DNA of 64,000 bases from Gallionellales bacterium 39-52-133 (GTDB taxonomy: Bacteria > Pseudomonadota > Gammaproteobacteria > Burkholderiales > Gallionellaceae). This document shows, piece after piece, positions 52,543-61,521 of the stretch (position 1 is its first letter; each line of letters starts with the position of its first letter). Where the stretch lies: positions 186,001-250,000 of the forward strand of contig NCJL01000004.1 in assembly GCA_002278935.1 (NCBI GenBank), written 5' to 3'. Under the pieces are notes generated by a model. That model searched no databases and was not told the DNA's origin. It worked only from the letters and a program-made list of their open reading frames with translations. Position numbers and translations under genes: made by a program.

Positions 52543-53688
52543 ATGTTGTCATTTGATGATGAAGTAATGCCGGGTACACAGGGCGCAGGCGTAAATATGG
52601 CTGCCATGGGCTTGAATGCAGCGCCCAAAGAAGCGGGTGCACAGACTTACACCATGGCGGCGGCCGGCAGCGGGCGTATACGCGTGGAAGATAAAAGTAT
52701 TATTAATTGCACTGCGGACGTGAATCAGCTGGTTCCGTTCAAGTATAAATGGGCCTGGGAAAAGTATCTGGCGGGTTGCGCCAATCACTGGATGCCGCAG
52801 GAAGTCAACATGAGTGCGGACATTGCGCTATGGAAAAATCCCAATGGTCTGACGGCCGATGAGCGCTTGCTGGTAAAGCGTAATCTGGGCTTTTTCAGCA
52901 CTGCAGACAGTCTGGCGGCAAATAATATCGTATTGGGTACTTATCGCCACATCACCAATCCCGAGTGCCGCCAGTACCTGTTGCGCCAGGCATTTGAGGA
53001 GGCTATCCATACCCATGCCTACCAGTACATTGTGGAAAGTCTGGGGCTGGATGATGGCGAGATCTTCAATATGTACCATGAGGTGGCCAGCATTCGCGAC
53101 AAGGATGAGTTTTTACTTCCCTTTATCGATACCCTGACCAATCCGCACTTCAAAACCGGTACGCCCGAGGCAGATCAGAATCTGCTGAAAAGCCTGATTG
53201 TGTTTGCCTGCATTATGGAAGGCATGTTTTTCTATGTCGGTTTTGTGCAAATACTCGCTCTGGGGCGGCAGAACAAGATGACCGGGGCTGCTGAACAGTA
53301 CCAGTACATCTTGCGCGATGAGTCCATGCATCTTAATTTTGGCGTTGATCTGATCAATCAGATCAAGATGGAAAATCCGCATCTATGGACGCCAGCCTTC
53401 CGCGAAGAAGTGCGTGCGCTGATCCAGAAGGGCGTAGAGCTTGAATATCGCTATGCCGAGGACACAATGCCGCGCGGTATATTGGGTTTGAATGCAGGCA
53501 TGTTTAAAGAGTACCTGCGTTTTATTGCCAATCGTCGCTGCCAGCAAATCGGCGTAGATATCCTGTATCCCGGAGCCAGTAATCCATTCCCCTGGATGGC
53601 AGAAATGATCGATTTGAAAAAGGAAAAAAACTTTTTTGAAACACGGGTGACTGAATATCAAACTGGCGGTGCACTGTCGTGGGATTAA
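52543..53688 (+). CDS. nrdB: Class Ia ribonucleotide reductase, small (beta) subunit
   Basis: 381 residues from ATG 52543 (ribosome site AGGGAGA); an ATG at 52528 is less likely. Ferritin-like di-iron protein: '[18 protein letters not shown]' holds a Glu and a His ligand and the radical Tyr (E-x-x-H-x-x-x-Y), and '[10 protein letters not shown]' holds the later Glu and His. An N-terminal ~55-residue extension rich in Ala/Gly comes before the core. '[19 protein letters not shown]' closes the protein, the tail that docks on NrdA. Same strand as nrdA. Confidence 0.97.
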   Translation: MLSFDDEVMPGTQGAGVNMAAMGLNAAPKEAGAQTYTMAAAGSGRIRVEDKSIINCTADVNQLVPFKYKWAWEKYLAGCANHWMPQEVNMSADIALWKNPNGLTADERLLVKRNLGFFSTADSLAANNIVLGTYRHITNPECRQYLLRQAFEEAIHTHAYQYIVESLGLDDGEIFNMYHEVASIRDKDEFLLPFIDTLTNPHFKTGTPEADQNLLKSLIVFACIMEGMFFYVGFVQILALGRQNKMTGAAEQYQYILRDESMHLNFGVDLINQIKMENPHLWTPAFREEVRALIQKGVELEYRYAEDTMPRGILGLNAGMFKEYLRFIANRRCQQIGVDILYPGASNPFPWMAEMIDLKKEKNFFETRVTEYQTGGALSWD

Positions 53689-53944
53689 AAAACAGGTAAT
53701 GACAATTGCTGCATGCTCAATTTTTAGGCAAAAATGCTTCTTGAACAAAAAAAAATTCAAATTTGTCAATAAAAAAATGGAATTTTTTTAAATAGTGTGA
53801 TAAGTTGCTGACTATTAAAGATTGCCAAGGTTGTTTGCTTGAAGAGGACGTTCGGTTGCACCAATAGAGGGTGTACTGGGTGTGTGTGGTAGTTGTTGAT
53901 TTTATTGTATTTTTTAATTTTACTATTGACTGAGGAGAATAAAA

Positions 53945-54268
53945 ATGGCAGCAGCGAAGAAATCTAAACCGGCAGCAAAGAAGGCAGTAGCGGCGAAAAA
54001 GCCTGCTGCCAAAAAAGTTGTAGCAGCAAAAAAACCGGCAGCTAAAAAAGCAGTAGCCAAGAAGCCGGCAGCAAAAAAAGCAGTTGCAGCAAAAAAACCG
54101 GCAGCTAAAAAAGTAGTAGCCAAGAAGCCGGTAGCGAAAAAAGCAGTTGCAGCAAAAAAACCGGCAGCTAAAAAAGCAGTAGCCAAGAAGCCGGTAGCGA
54201 AAAAAGCAGTTGCGGCAAAGAAACCGGCAGCTAAAAAAGCAGTAGCCAAGAAGCCGAAAAAGCAGTAG
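53945..54268 (+). CDS. Histone H1-like Lys/Ala-rich DNA-binding protein, first frame
   Basis: 107 residues to an in-frame TAG; ribosome site GAGGAG before ATG 53945. Almost entirely Ala, Lys, Pro and Val in [10 protein letters not shown]-type units with a 63-bp DNA period (starts at 54035, 54098, 54161, 54224). Such proteins resemble the eukaryotic H1 tail, HC1 and AlgP, and bind DNA non-specifically. The frame appears broken: at 54256-54262 (G AAA AAG) the pattern moves to the -1 frame, where coding continues to 54513. It is transcribed after nrdB across a 256-bp AT-rich gap with no other gene seen. Confidence 0.75.
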   Translation: MAAAKKSKPAAKKAVAAKKPAAKKVVAAKKPAAKKAVAKKPAAKKAVAAKKPAAKKVVAKKPVAKKAVAAKKPAAKKAVAKKPVAKKAVAAKKPAAKKAVAKKPKKQ

Positions 54269-54513
54269 CCAAGAAGCCAGTAGCGAAAAAAGCAGTTGCG
54301 GCCAAAAAGCCGGCAGCCAAGCCAGCAGCGAAAAAAGCAGTTGCAGCCAAAAAGCCGGCAGTTAAGAAAGCCGCAGCCAAGAAGCCAGCAGCAGCCAAGC
54401 CAGTCGCTCCGGCACCCGCAGTGACATCAACAGTGTCTCCATCGGCTCAGGCGCCTGTGCGTCCAGCTGCAACCTGGCCTTTCCCGACACTGGGAATCGG
54501 CAAGCCTAATTGA
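54262..54513 (+). pseudogene. Continuation of the histone H1-like gene in the -1 frame
   Basis: 84 codons with no start of their own, in the -1 frame relative to 53945. They continue the [16 protein letters not shown] pattern and end in a Ser/Pro/Val linker and 'ATWPFPTLGIGKPN', which looks like a real conserved tail. Compared with the earlier repeat units, about 7 nt (GTAGCGA-like) seem missing at 54256. This may be a true frameshift mutation, a -1 programmed shift on the A-rich site, or an assembly error in the repeat. Confidence 0.6.
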
Positions 54514-54586
54514 TGGGATTGCACTGCTGTAGAGACGGCCCTGAAGTTTGAATGGGTTGAGAAGCAGCAGTAAGGTTTGCATCGAC

Positions 54587-54615
54587 AGGCGTGCCCGAAT
54601 GTGCGCGCCTTTTTT
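54587..54615 (+). terminator. Intrinsic terminator after the histone H1-like gene
   Basis: AGGCGTGCCCGAATGTGCGCGCCT forms an imperfect GC-rich stem and is followed by TTTTT (to 54615). About 75 bp after the TGA at 54513. Confidence 0.6.
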
Positions 54616-54739
54616 ACGCCCGGAAATATGGGACATATATCAAATTATTGGAAACATCAGGATGTTCAACATCACCTGGTGATTTTTGTGCTGCCTGATT
54701 AAATGTTCAGGCAGAATGGCTGCTATTGAGGATGCATTA

Positions 54740-54806
54740 AACCCAGATTTTCCATTAGCACTCTATTGATCCCCCTCGCTACGAACGCTAATGGAAAATC
54801 CGGGTT
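54740..54806. repeat. 20-bp inverted repeat, dispersed-repeat type
   Basis: AACCCAGATTTTCCATTAGC at 54740-54759 and its reverse complement at 54787-54806 (19 of 20), with a 27-nt loop. It lies just downstream of the minus-strand Ntn-hydrolase gene and could be a structured 3' end or an extragenic repeat. The region 54616-54739 shows nothing recognised. Confidence 0.6.
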
Positions 54807-54822
54807 AAAGCGCGAGTCAGGA

Positions 54823-55398
54823 TTAAGCTGCTGGCATAAGCGTCACTGTATATTGCGTAATTGGCGAGGCACTGTTTTTATCGAAAGTGATACCTGCGTC
54901 TACCCCGACTTTTGCTATATCCGCTGCATTTTCAAGCGTGGAATAGGCGTACTGCATCGCTCCCAAGGCAAACTCGTGACCCGAGCCAATCGCCCAATAT
55001 TGTGTATATTCAAATACTTCCCGCATGGAAAAAATGCCGTACAGGCCGCTTGCATTCGCAATCAGCGCAGTGATCTGACTGGACTCATAGGGATCTTCCT
55101 CGTCTTCTTTCGGATTCAGGAAGCATTCTTCTTTCAGTACAGGATGAAGTTTCCTGAAAGTCTCAAAAATCGCTTCCTTGCTGTTAAGCTTCACATCTGG
55201 TGTTTTCGCCAGCAGATTGGTCAGCACCAGATGGTGAGCTGCACTGCCGCAAACACCGACAAAGTTGTCGGCAATGCGTAAAATTTTATCGTGTGAACTG
55301 TCCATCTGGGCAGGCAAGCGAGTGTTGCCAAAAGTTGTCAAGGTATCAGCGGCAATCGCAACGATGCCATTTTTTCTGACTGCTACGATAGTGGTCAT
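54823..55398 (-). CDS. Proteasome-like Ntn hydrolase (HslV/BPH type)
   Basis: 191 residues. Begins Met-Thr-Thr: removal of Met leaves Thr1 as nucleophile. Asp17 is in 'VAIAADT' at the standard place, a Lys is in 'SSHDKILRI', and 'GSGHEFALGAMQYA' matches the Ser129/Gly region of proteasome beta-folds. The pattern fits HslV relatives; size and context fit the self-assembling betaproteobacterial proteasome homologue (BPH), which has no known ATPase partner. No hslU or other unfoldase is adjacent. It diverges from pabB with a 41-bp gap, so the two share a promoter region. Confidence 0.75.
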   Translation of the reverse strand: MTTIVAVRKNGIVAIAADTLTTFGNTRLPAQMDSSHDKILRIADNFVGVCGSAAHHLVLTNLLAKTPDVKLNSKEAIFETFRKLHPVLKEECFLNPKEDEEDPYESSQITALIANASGLYGIFSMREVFEYTQYWAIGSGHEFALGAMQYAYSTLENAADIAKVGVDAGITFDKNSASPITQYTVTLMPAA

Positions 55399-55439
55399 AT
55401 ATTATTCAATCCTTATAATTTTATACAATTTTAACACCG

Positions 55440-56843
55440 ATGCTATACAGGGTACCGCTTCCTTATACCAGTGATGCCACGGCTTTGTTTGCCGCTATCG
55501 CCGATCTGCCCTGGTCAGTATGGCTGGATAGCAGCGGACGAGGGCGTTACGATATTCTCACGGCACAGCCCGCTGTTACATTGGTGACAAAAGGTGAGGA
55601 AACGCTAATTTGCGATGCTAACGGGCTGCGCACAAGCACCTTTGATCCCATGGGGTTGCTACGCGAACAATTGAGTTCAAAGTCAGATAGTGTTGCCGAT
55701 GTGAAGTTCGCGGGAGGTGCGCTGGGATATTGGGGATACGATCTGGTGAGACGGCAAGCGCAGTTGCCCACGGTGGCGCAGGATGCAGAAGCATTGCCGG
55801 AAATGGCAATAGGGATATATGACTGGGCGCTGCAACTCGATCATCAAGAGCAAACGGCACAACTGGTTTCGTATCGGCGCTATCCGCAGACCGCGCAACT
55901 AATTCCGCAAATGCTGGCACGCCTGACTCAGGCCAATACTGCATTGCCGGATAATTTTCATGTGCACGGCCAAGTAACATCCAGCTTTACACGTGCAAGT
56001 TATGAAACCGCATATTCGGCCGTGCAGGATTATTTGCATGCCGGTGATTGTTATCAGGTCAATCTGGCACAGCGCTTCACCGCAAAGGCGAGTGGCGATG
56101 CATTTATGGCGTACTGCAAGTTGCGCCAGATGAGTCCGTCCCCGTATTCAGCGTTTCTGAATCTGCCTCACGCACAGGTGTTATGCGCCTCACCAGAACG
56201 ATTTTTACAGCTACAAGACGGGTATGTGGAAACAAAGCCAATCAAGGGTACGCGGCCGAAAGCAGGGGATGCACTGCAAAACGAGCTGCTGATAAAGGAT
56301 CTGCGCAACAATCCGAAAGACCGTGCCGAGAATTTGATGATTGTAGATCTGTTGCGTAATGATCTGGGCAAGAATTGCATTCCGGGATCGGTCAGGGTTC
56401 CCAATCTGTTTGAAGTGGAGAGTTATGCAACTGTGCACCATCTGGTTAGCACCGTGACAGGGGAATTGGCTGACGGATGCGATGCGGTTGCATTGTTACG
56501 CGATTGTTTTCCCGGCGGATCTGTTACGGGTGCACCCAAACAGCGTGCAATGGAGATTATCGAGCAGCTGGAACCGCAGCGTCGCGGAATATATTGCGGA
56601 TCAATCGGTTATATTGGTTTTGATGGCAATATGGACTGCAATATCGTGATTCGCACGCTGGTATATGCTGATGGCGAGATACGTTGCTGGGCCGGCGGGG
56701 GCATTGTGGCAGATTCAGAGGCTGTTGCGGAGTATCAGGAGACGCTGGACAAGGCTGCTCCCATGCTGGAATTATTGCGATGTTATGGTGGAACGGGAGT
56801 AGATAATTTTTTGAAAGGAAAACAAAATGATTACCCTGCGTAA
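55440..56843 (+). CDS. pabB: Aminodeoxychorismate synthase component I
   Basis: 467 residues. Chorismate-binding fold: 'CASPERFLQL', 'IKGTRPKAGDAL' with the nucleophilic Lys of PabB, 'DLLRNDLGKNC', 'FPGGSVTGAPKQRAMEII' and 'WAGGGIVADSEAVAEYQET'. 'PIKGT' (Lys) rather than the Ala of anthranilate synthase points to PabB. It makes 4-amino-4-deoxychorismate for folate. There is no C-terminal lyase domain. The 3' end overlaps the pirin gene by 17 bp. Confidence 0.93.
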   Translation: MLYRVPLPYTSDATALFAAIADLPWSVWLDSSGRGRYDILTAQPAVTLVTKGEETLICDANGLRTSTFDPMGLLREQLSSKSDSVADVKFAGGALGYWGYDLVRRQAQLPTVAQDAEALPEMAIGIYDWALQLDHQEQTAQLVSYRRYPQTAQLIPQMLARLTQANTALPDNFHVHGQVTSSFTRASYETAYSAVQDYLHAGDCYQVNLAQRFTAKASGDAFMAYCKLRQMSPSPYSAFLNLPHAQVLCASPERFLQLQDGYVETKPIKGTRPKAGDALQNELLIKDLRNNPKDRAENLMIVDLLRNDLGKNCIPGSVRVPNLFEVESYATVHHLVSTVTGELADGCDAVALLRDCFPGGSVTGAPKQRAMEIIEQLEPQRRGIYCGSIGYIGFDGNMDCNIVIRTLVYADGEIRCWAGGGIVADSEAVAEYQETLDKAAPMLELLRCYGGTGVDNFLKGKQNDYPA

Positions 56844-57525
56844 AGCATCCGATCGTGGCCATGCTCAGCATGGCTGGTTGAACAGCTGGCACAGTTTTTC
56901 GTTTGCTGACTACTACGACCCGGCGCATACGCAGTTTTCCTGTCTGCGTGTCATCAATGACGACCGTGTTGATGCCGGACAGGGATTTGCTACGCATGGG
57001 CACCGGGACATGGAGATACTCAGCTATGTGCTAAGCGGATCCTTGCAGCATAAGGACAGCATGGGTAACGGTAAAATGATGACCTATGGCGAAGTGCAAC
57101 TGATGAGCGCCGGCACCGGCGTGCAGCATAGCGAATTTAATCCGTCACCGGTTGAAGCTGTGCATTTCCTGCAGATATGGATAGTGCCGAAACAGACAGG
57201 GATTAAGCCGGGTTATCAGCAGAAGTACTTTTCACCCGTTGAAAAACAGGGCCGCTGGTGTTTGCTGGTATCGCCGGATGCGAGTGATGGCTCGCTATTG
57301 CTGCATCAGGATGCACGTGTATTTTCCACCATTCTTGGGGAAAAGGGGCAACTGCACTATAGTCTGGAGTCGGGAAGGCAAGCATATCTGCATGTGGCAA
57401 AAGGAAAGCTGAAAGTGGCAGGCATGTCCCTGGAAGAAGGGGATGCGCTGATGTTCAGTGAAGAATCCGGTTTCAATTTGGAAGGCATTGAGGACGCAGA
57501 GTTACTGCTGTTTGATCTGCCCTGA
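56827..57525 (+). CDS. Pirin-family bicupin protein
   Basis: 232 residues. N-terminal cupin with metal His/Glu positions in 'FATHGHRDMEILSYVLSG' and 'GTGVQHSEFNPSP', the YhhW-type quercetinase-like pirin signature. The second cupin is degenerate. Members bind Fe or other metals; some cleave flavonols, others act as transcription cofactors. Ribosome site GAAAGGA. It starts inside pabB and its last 24 bp overlap the end of spoT on the other strand. Confidence 0.9.
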   Translation: MITLRKASDRGHAQHGWLNSWHSFSFADYYDPAHTQFSCLRVINDDRVDAGQGFATHGHRDMEILSYVLSGSLQHKDSMGNGKMMTYGEVQLMSAGTGVQHSEFNPSPVEAVHFLQIWIVPKQTGIKPGYQQKYFSPVEKQGRWCLLVSPDASDGSLLLHQDARVFSTILGEKGQLHYSLESGRQAYLHVAKGKLKVAGMSLEEGDALMFSEESGFNLEGIEDAELLLFDLP

Positions 57526-59643
57526 TTGCTGGGTGTTTTTGATGCGCGAAATGCGTATCACTTCCGGAATCAGCCTGAGATTGCGCATCACGTTGGCCAG
57601 ATGCAGGCGATGATTGACCTGCAAGGTAAAGTACAGTGCCGTGTAGTCGCCTTCATTGCTGAAATTTACATTTTCAATGTTTGATTCGGCATCTGCTATT
57701 GCAGTTGCCACCTTGGCCAGTACACCGCGCTGATTGGCGACAATCAGCTTGATGCTGACCTCGAACATCTTGTTGATATTCTTGTCCCACGCCACATCAA
57801 GCCAGTCATCGGAAGCATTGCGACCCTTGCGCAAAACATGGCAATCGTGGGTATGCACGACCAGCCCCTGGCCGCTTTTGATCACACCGATAATGGGGTC
57901 GCCCGGAATCGGCATGCAGCACTTCCCAAACTGTACAGCCATGCCCTCGTTGCCAAGAATAGTAATGACCCCCCGTGCGGGAGCTTCATGCAAGGTACTT
58001 TCTTCCGCTACGCGCGCCAACTTGCGCGCAATCACGGTGTTAAGGCTGCGGCCCAGGCCGATATCAGCAAATATTTCCTGGCGCGATTTGGCGCCAGTCT
58101 CCTTAAGCAGCTTCTCCCAGCTTGTCTCTTCAACTTCGGCGCTCTTCAGGCCTAGCGAGTTGAGTGCCTGATTCAGCAGGCGCTCGCCAAGGGCTGCGGA
58201 TTCGTCCAGGTGCATCGTTTTAAGTGTATGCCGAATCTGCCCACGTGCTTTGCTGGTCACGACAAAACCCAGCCAAGCGGGATTAGGATGTGCATGCGGC
58301 GCGGTAATGATTTCTATGCGGTCGCCATTTTTAAGCTCGGTACGCAGCGGAACCAGTTCAAAGTTGACCTTGGCTGCCACACAGCGATTGCCGATATCGG
58401 TATGCACGCTATAGGCAAAATCAACTGTAGTAGCCCCGCGTGGCAATGCAAGAATTTTCCCCTGTGGCGTGAATACATAAACCTCATCCGGGAACAGATC
58501 CACTTTCAAATGTTCAAGAAACTCGACCGAGTCCCCGCTCTGACTGAGGCTCTCAAGAAGGCTTTGCAGCCATTGATGGGTTTTGACGTGCAGTTCGTTG
58601 ATCGGTACTTCCCCTGTTTTGTAAAGCCAGTGAGAAGCGACACCCGCATCCGCGATGCGTGCCATTTCCACGGTGCGTATCTGTACTTCGATTGGTGTGC
58701 CGAAGGGGCCAAACAGGGTGGTATGCAACGACTGATAGCCATTGGCCTTGGGGATGGCGATGTAGTCCTTGAATTTGCCTGGAATGGGTTTGTACAGGCC
58801 GTGCAACAACCCAAGCGCGATATAGCAGGAATTGACATCTTCCACCATCACACGGAAACCGTAAATATCCAGCACCTGCGAAAATGCCAAGGACTTGGCC
58901 TGCATTTTTTGATAAATGCCGTAAAGATGTTTTTCGCGGCCTTTGACCTCGGCATTGATATCGTTTTCAGCCAGACGCTGGCGTATAGCCTCCTGAATTT
59001 TCCCAACCACCTCACGGCGGTTGCCGCGTGCCATCTTGAGCGCCTTGGAGAGGACGCTAAAGCGGTTTGGATGCAGATACTTGAAGCTGAGATCCTGCAA
59101 CTCATGAAAAATATCGTTTAATCCCAGCCGATTGGCAATGGGCGCATAGATTTCCATGGTTTCCCGTGCGATGCGCGTGCTTTTTTCCCGCGACACGGAG
59201 CCCAGCGTGCGCATATTGTGCAGGCGATCAGCAAGTTTGATCAGAATCACACGCACATCTCGCGCCATGGCCATCAGCATTTTGCGGAAATTTTCCGCCT
59301 GGGCATCAGCGACCGTTTCAAACTGCAGCTTGTCCAGCTTGCTTAAGCCCTCAACAACATCAGCGACTGGTTTGCCAAACTGGGCGGCGATTTCGTCTAC
59401 TGTTATATCGGTATCTTCAACGACGTCATGCAACAGGGCGGCAATAATCGCCTGCGCATCAAGATGCAGCGTGGTGAGTATTCGTGCTACGGCAATGGGG
59501 TGGGTGACATAAGCTTCGCCTGATTGGCGAAGTTGGCCGTGATGGGCTGATTTGCTAAGTTCGACAGCACGCTGGATGTTTTCTACATCCTCCGGTTTCA
59601 GGTAGGCTGAAACTTCCTGGAGTAGTTCTTCAACATCAGACAT
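57502..59643 (-). CDS. spoT: Bifunctional (p)ppGpp synthetase/hydrolase SpoT
   Basis: 713 residues. HD hydrolase domain (about 25-190) with 'QSGEAYVTHPIAVA' and 'LLHDVVEDTD', both intact, so hydrolysis should work. Synthetase domain (about 235-350) with 'KDYIAIPKANGYQSLHT' and 'EVQIRT'. Then TGS ('YVFTPQGKILALPRGATTVDF'), a helical/zinc-finger-like region ('QFGKCCMPIPGDPI') and a C-terminal ACT domain. Position after gmk and rpoZ is the standard order. Controls the stringent response. Confidence 0.96.
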   Translation of the reverse strand: MSDVEELLQEVSAYLKPEDVENIQRAVELSKSAHHGQLRQSGEAYVTHPIAVARILTTLHLDAQAIIAALLHDVVEDTDITVDEIAAQFGKPVADVVEGLSKLDKLQFETVADAQAENFRKMLMAMARDVRVILIKLADRLHNMRTLGSVSREKSTRIARETMEIYAPIANRLGLNDIFHELQDLSFKYLHPNRFSVLSKALKMARGNRREVVGKIQEAIRQRLAENDINAEVKGREKHLYGIYQKMQAKSLAFSQVLDIYGFRVMVEDVNSCYIALGLLHGLYKPIPGKFKDYIAIPKANGYQSLHTTLFGPFGTPIEVQIRTVEMARIADAGVASHWLYKTGEVPINELHVKTHQWLQSLLESLSQSGDSVEFLEHLKVDLFPDEVYVFTPQGKILALPRGATTVDFAYSVHTDIGNRCVAAKVNFELVPLRTELKNGDRIEIITAPHAHPNPAWLGFVVTSKARGQIRHTLKTMHLDESAALGERLLNQALNSLGLKSAEVEETSWEKLLKETGAKSRQEIFADIGLGRSLNTVIARKLARVAEESTLHEAPARGVITILGNEGMAVQFGKCCMPIPGDPIIGVIKSGQGLVVHTHDCHVLRKGRNASDDWLDVAWDKNINKMFEVSIKLIVANQRGVLAKVATAIADAESNIENVNFSNEGDYTALYFTLQVNHRLHLANVMRNLRLIPEVIRISRIKNTQQSGQIKQQ

Positions 59644-59659
59644 GTGTCTCTCAAATGGG

Positions 59660-59866
59660 TCAAGCCATGCCGCGATTCAGAATTTCCAGGCCGACCTTGC
59701 CTTCGCTGATTTCGCGCAAAGCAATCACGGTGGGTTTGTCATTGCTTTCCGCGACCATGTTGCCGGCTCCGTTGGCCAGCTGGCGAGCGCGATATGCCGC
59801 GGCCAGGGTCAATTCGAAACGGTTTGGAATGTATTTCATGCAATCTTCAACGGTAATACGGGCCAT
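59660..59866 (-). CDS. rpoZ: RNA polymerase omega subunit
   Basis: 68 residues: '[19 protein letters not shown]', '[12 protein letters not shown]' and '[16 protein letters not shown]' are canonical. Omega assists folding of the beta' subunit and takes part in the ppGpp response. It lies 2 bp from gmk and 16 bp from spoT, so the three are an operon. Confidence 0.97.
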   Translation of the reverse strand: MARITVEDCMKYIPNRFELTLAAAYRARQLANGAGNMVAESNDKPTVIALREISEGKVGLEILNRGMA

Positions 59867-59868
59867 GA

Positions 59869-60489
59869 TTAAATCTCCTGCTTTTGTAATTGATGGATTA
59901 AATTTGCCTGGCGCGCGAGCTGCCGCTCGCGACGAAGTCCCATTGCGATGACGATGGCGTTAAGTTGCTGCAGTGCTTCGTCCAGAATGTCGTTAATAAT
60001 AACATAGTCGAACTCGGCAACGTGCGAGATGTCTTCCTGCGCGGCCTGCAGACGTTTGGCTATAATCTCGGGACTATCCTGTTTGCGTCCTGCCAGTCGC
60101 GTAGCCAAGGCTTGCAAGGATGGTGGCAGGATGAAGATCGAGATGCAGTCTGGAAACTTTTTGCGTACCTGGGCTGCCCCCTGCCAGTCAATTTCAAGCA
60201 ATATGTCCCGCCCATCGTGCATTTCCTTGCTGATCCAGGATTGGGACGTGCCATAGAGATTGCCATATACCTCGGCGCTTTCAACAAAATCACCATGTTT
60301 TGCCATCGCCAGAAAGTCTTCCCGGCTGACAAAATGATAATCCTTGCCGTCGATTTCACCGTGGCGTGCAGGACGGGAGGTATAGGATATCGACAGATCG
60401 ATGCGTTTGTTGATGCCAAGCAGCGCATTGACCAGGCTGGTTTTACCTGCACCGGAAGGCGCACTGACGACAAATAAATTTCCACTCAT
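59869..60489 (-). CDS. gmk: Guanylate kinase
   Basis: 206 residues. P-loop '[13 protein letters not shown]' at residues 8-20, GMP-binding '[18 protein letters not shown]' near 36-53, and '[15 protein letters not shown]'. Converts GMP to GDP, feeding both GTP and (p)ppGpp pools, in keeping with the co-transcribed spoT. First gene of the minus-strand gmk-rpoZ-spoT operon. Confidence 0.97.
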   Translation of the reverse strand: MSGNLFVVSAPSGAGKTSLVNALLGINKRIDLSISYTSRPARHGEIDGKDYHFVSREDFLAMAKHGDFVESAEVYGNLYGTSQSWISKEMHDGRDILLEIDWQGAAQVRKKFPDCISIFILPPSLQALATRLAGRKQDSPEIIAKRLQAAQEDISHVAEFDYVIINDILDEALQQLNAIVIAMGLRRERQLARQANLIHQLQKQEI

Positions 60490-60573
60490 GATTTACTCCG
60501 GATTTTGCTTAAAAAATACAATAATTTTTAAAACTGTTGATTGTGATGCAATAATGCTTTTTATTGCAGCTAG

Positions 60574-60579
60574 TATAAT
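60574..60579 (+). promoter_or_regulatory. Candidate -10 box upstream of the second PhnD-like gene
   Basis: TATAAT is a perfect -10 hexamer 31 bp before GTG 60610, in the 120-bp gap after the divergent gmk gene. No good -35 hexamer was found at 16-18 nt spacing, so support is limited. Confidence 0.3.
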
Positions 60580-60609
60580 GATCGCTACCAAATAACGAAA
60601 GGTATACCA

Positions 60610-61521
60610 GTGCTTAGACGCATGACGGTTTTTATTTTTTCGCTTCTCTTCCTGACTGACTGCTGGTCAGCACAGCAAACGGTTCAAGGACCACGCTACG
60701 GCAATTCACCCGATAAGCCAGCCAAACCTATTTACCGGCTGGCAATTCATCCTTTGCACAACCCTAAAAAACTTGCGGCGACTTACCTTCCGCTGGTCGA
60801 TTTTCTTAACAAACATGTGGATGGTGTCAGCTTTCAACTGGAGGCTTCCCGCGATTATGCTGCATACGAGGTCAAAATCCGAGCACGGGAAGCAGAGTTG
60901 CTGTTGCCCAATCCCTGGCAAACACTGGAGGCAATCAAGCAAGGTTACAATGTTATTGCTACTGCGGGTGATGCCGTCGATTTCAGGGGTATTTTTCTTG
61001 TTCGCAAGGAGAGTTCTATCAAGTCACCGGACGATATTAAAGGCAAGGTGGTGAGCTATCCTTCGCCAACAGCCCTTGCAGCAACCATTTTGCCCCAATT
61101 TTATCTGCATACCCATGGCGTGAATGTAAACCGCGATATTGACAGCCGTTACGTCGGTTCGCAGGAGTCTTCCATCATGTCTGTCTTTTTGAGGCAGTCG
61201 GATGCCGGCGCGACATGGCCGCCACCGTGGAGAGCTTTCCAGAAAGAACATCCGAAAGAGGCGGCACAGATGAGGGTGCTCTGGGAAACACAGACGCTGG
61301 TCAACAATTCCGTTATGGTACGCAATGATGTGCCACACCACCTGCGTGACCGGATTCGCGATCTGCTTGTCGGACTACAGTACACCGAGGAAGGCCGCAT
61401 GTTATTAAGCGGAATGGAAACCGCGCGCTTTCACCTCGCAACCGATGCGGATTATGCGCCTGTGCGCAAATTTATCCAGCGTTTCGAGCGCGATATTCGC
61501 CACGTAGAGCTGAAAGAATGA
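60610..61521 (+). CDS. Periplasmic solute-binding protein, PhnD-like (second)
   Basis: 303 residues from GTG 60610 with GAAAGG upstream; ATG 60622 is an alternative. Signal peptide about residues 1-21 ('LFLTDCWSAQQ'). The fold shows 'YRLAIHPLHNPKKLAATYLP', 'AELLLPNPWQTLEAIKQGYN' and 'IKSPDDIKGKVVSYPSPTAL', as in PhnD-like phosphate/phosphonate binding proteins. It overlaps the next kinase by 4 bp and no transporter is near, repeating the arrangement at 17652/18498. Ligand not known. Confidence 0.87.
   Translation: MLRRMTVFIFSLLFLTDCWSAQQTVQGPRYGNSPDKPAKPIYRLAIHPLHNPKKLAATYLPLVDFLNKHVDGVSFQLEASRDYAAYEVKIRAREAELLLPNPWQTLEAIKQGYNVIATAGDAVDFRGIFLVRKESSIKSPDDIKGKVVSYPSPTALAATILPQFYLHTHGVNVNRDIDSRYVGSQESSIMSVFLRQSDAGATWPPPWRAFQKEHPKEAAQMRVLWETQTLVNNSVMVRNDVPHHLRDRIRDLLVGLQYTEEGRMLLSGMETARFHLATDADYAPVRKFIQRFERDIRHVELKE

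Noticed and set aside
53980-54260. CRISPR-like or minisatellite array
   Set aside because: The 63-bp repeats are in-frame coding for Lys/Ala/Pro units of a histone H1-like protein, with no spacers.
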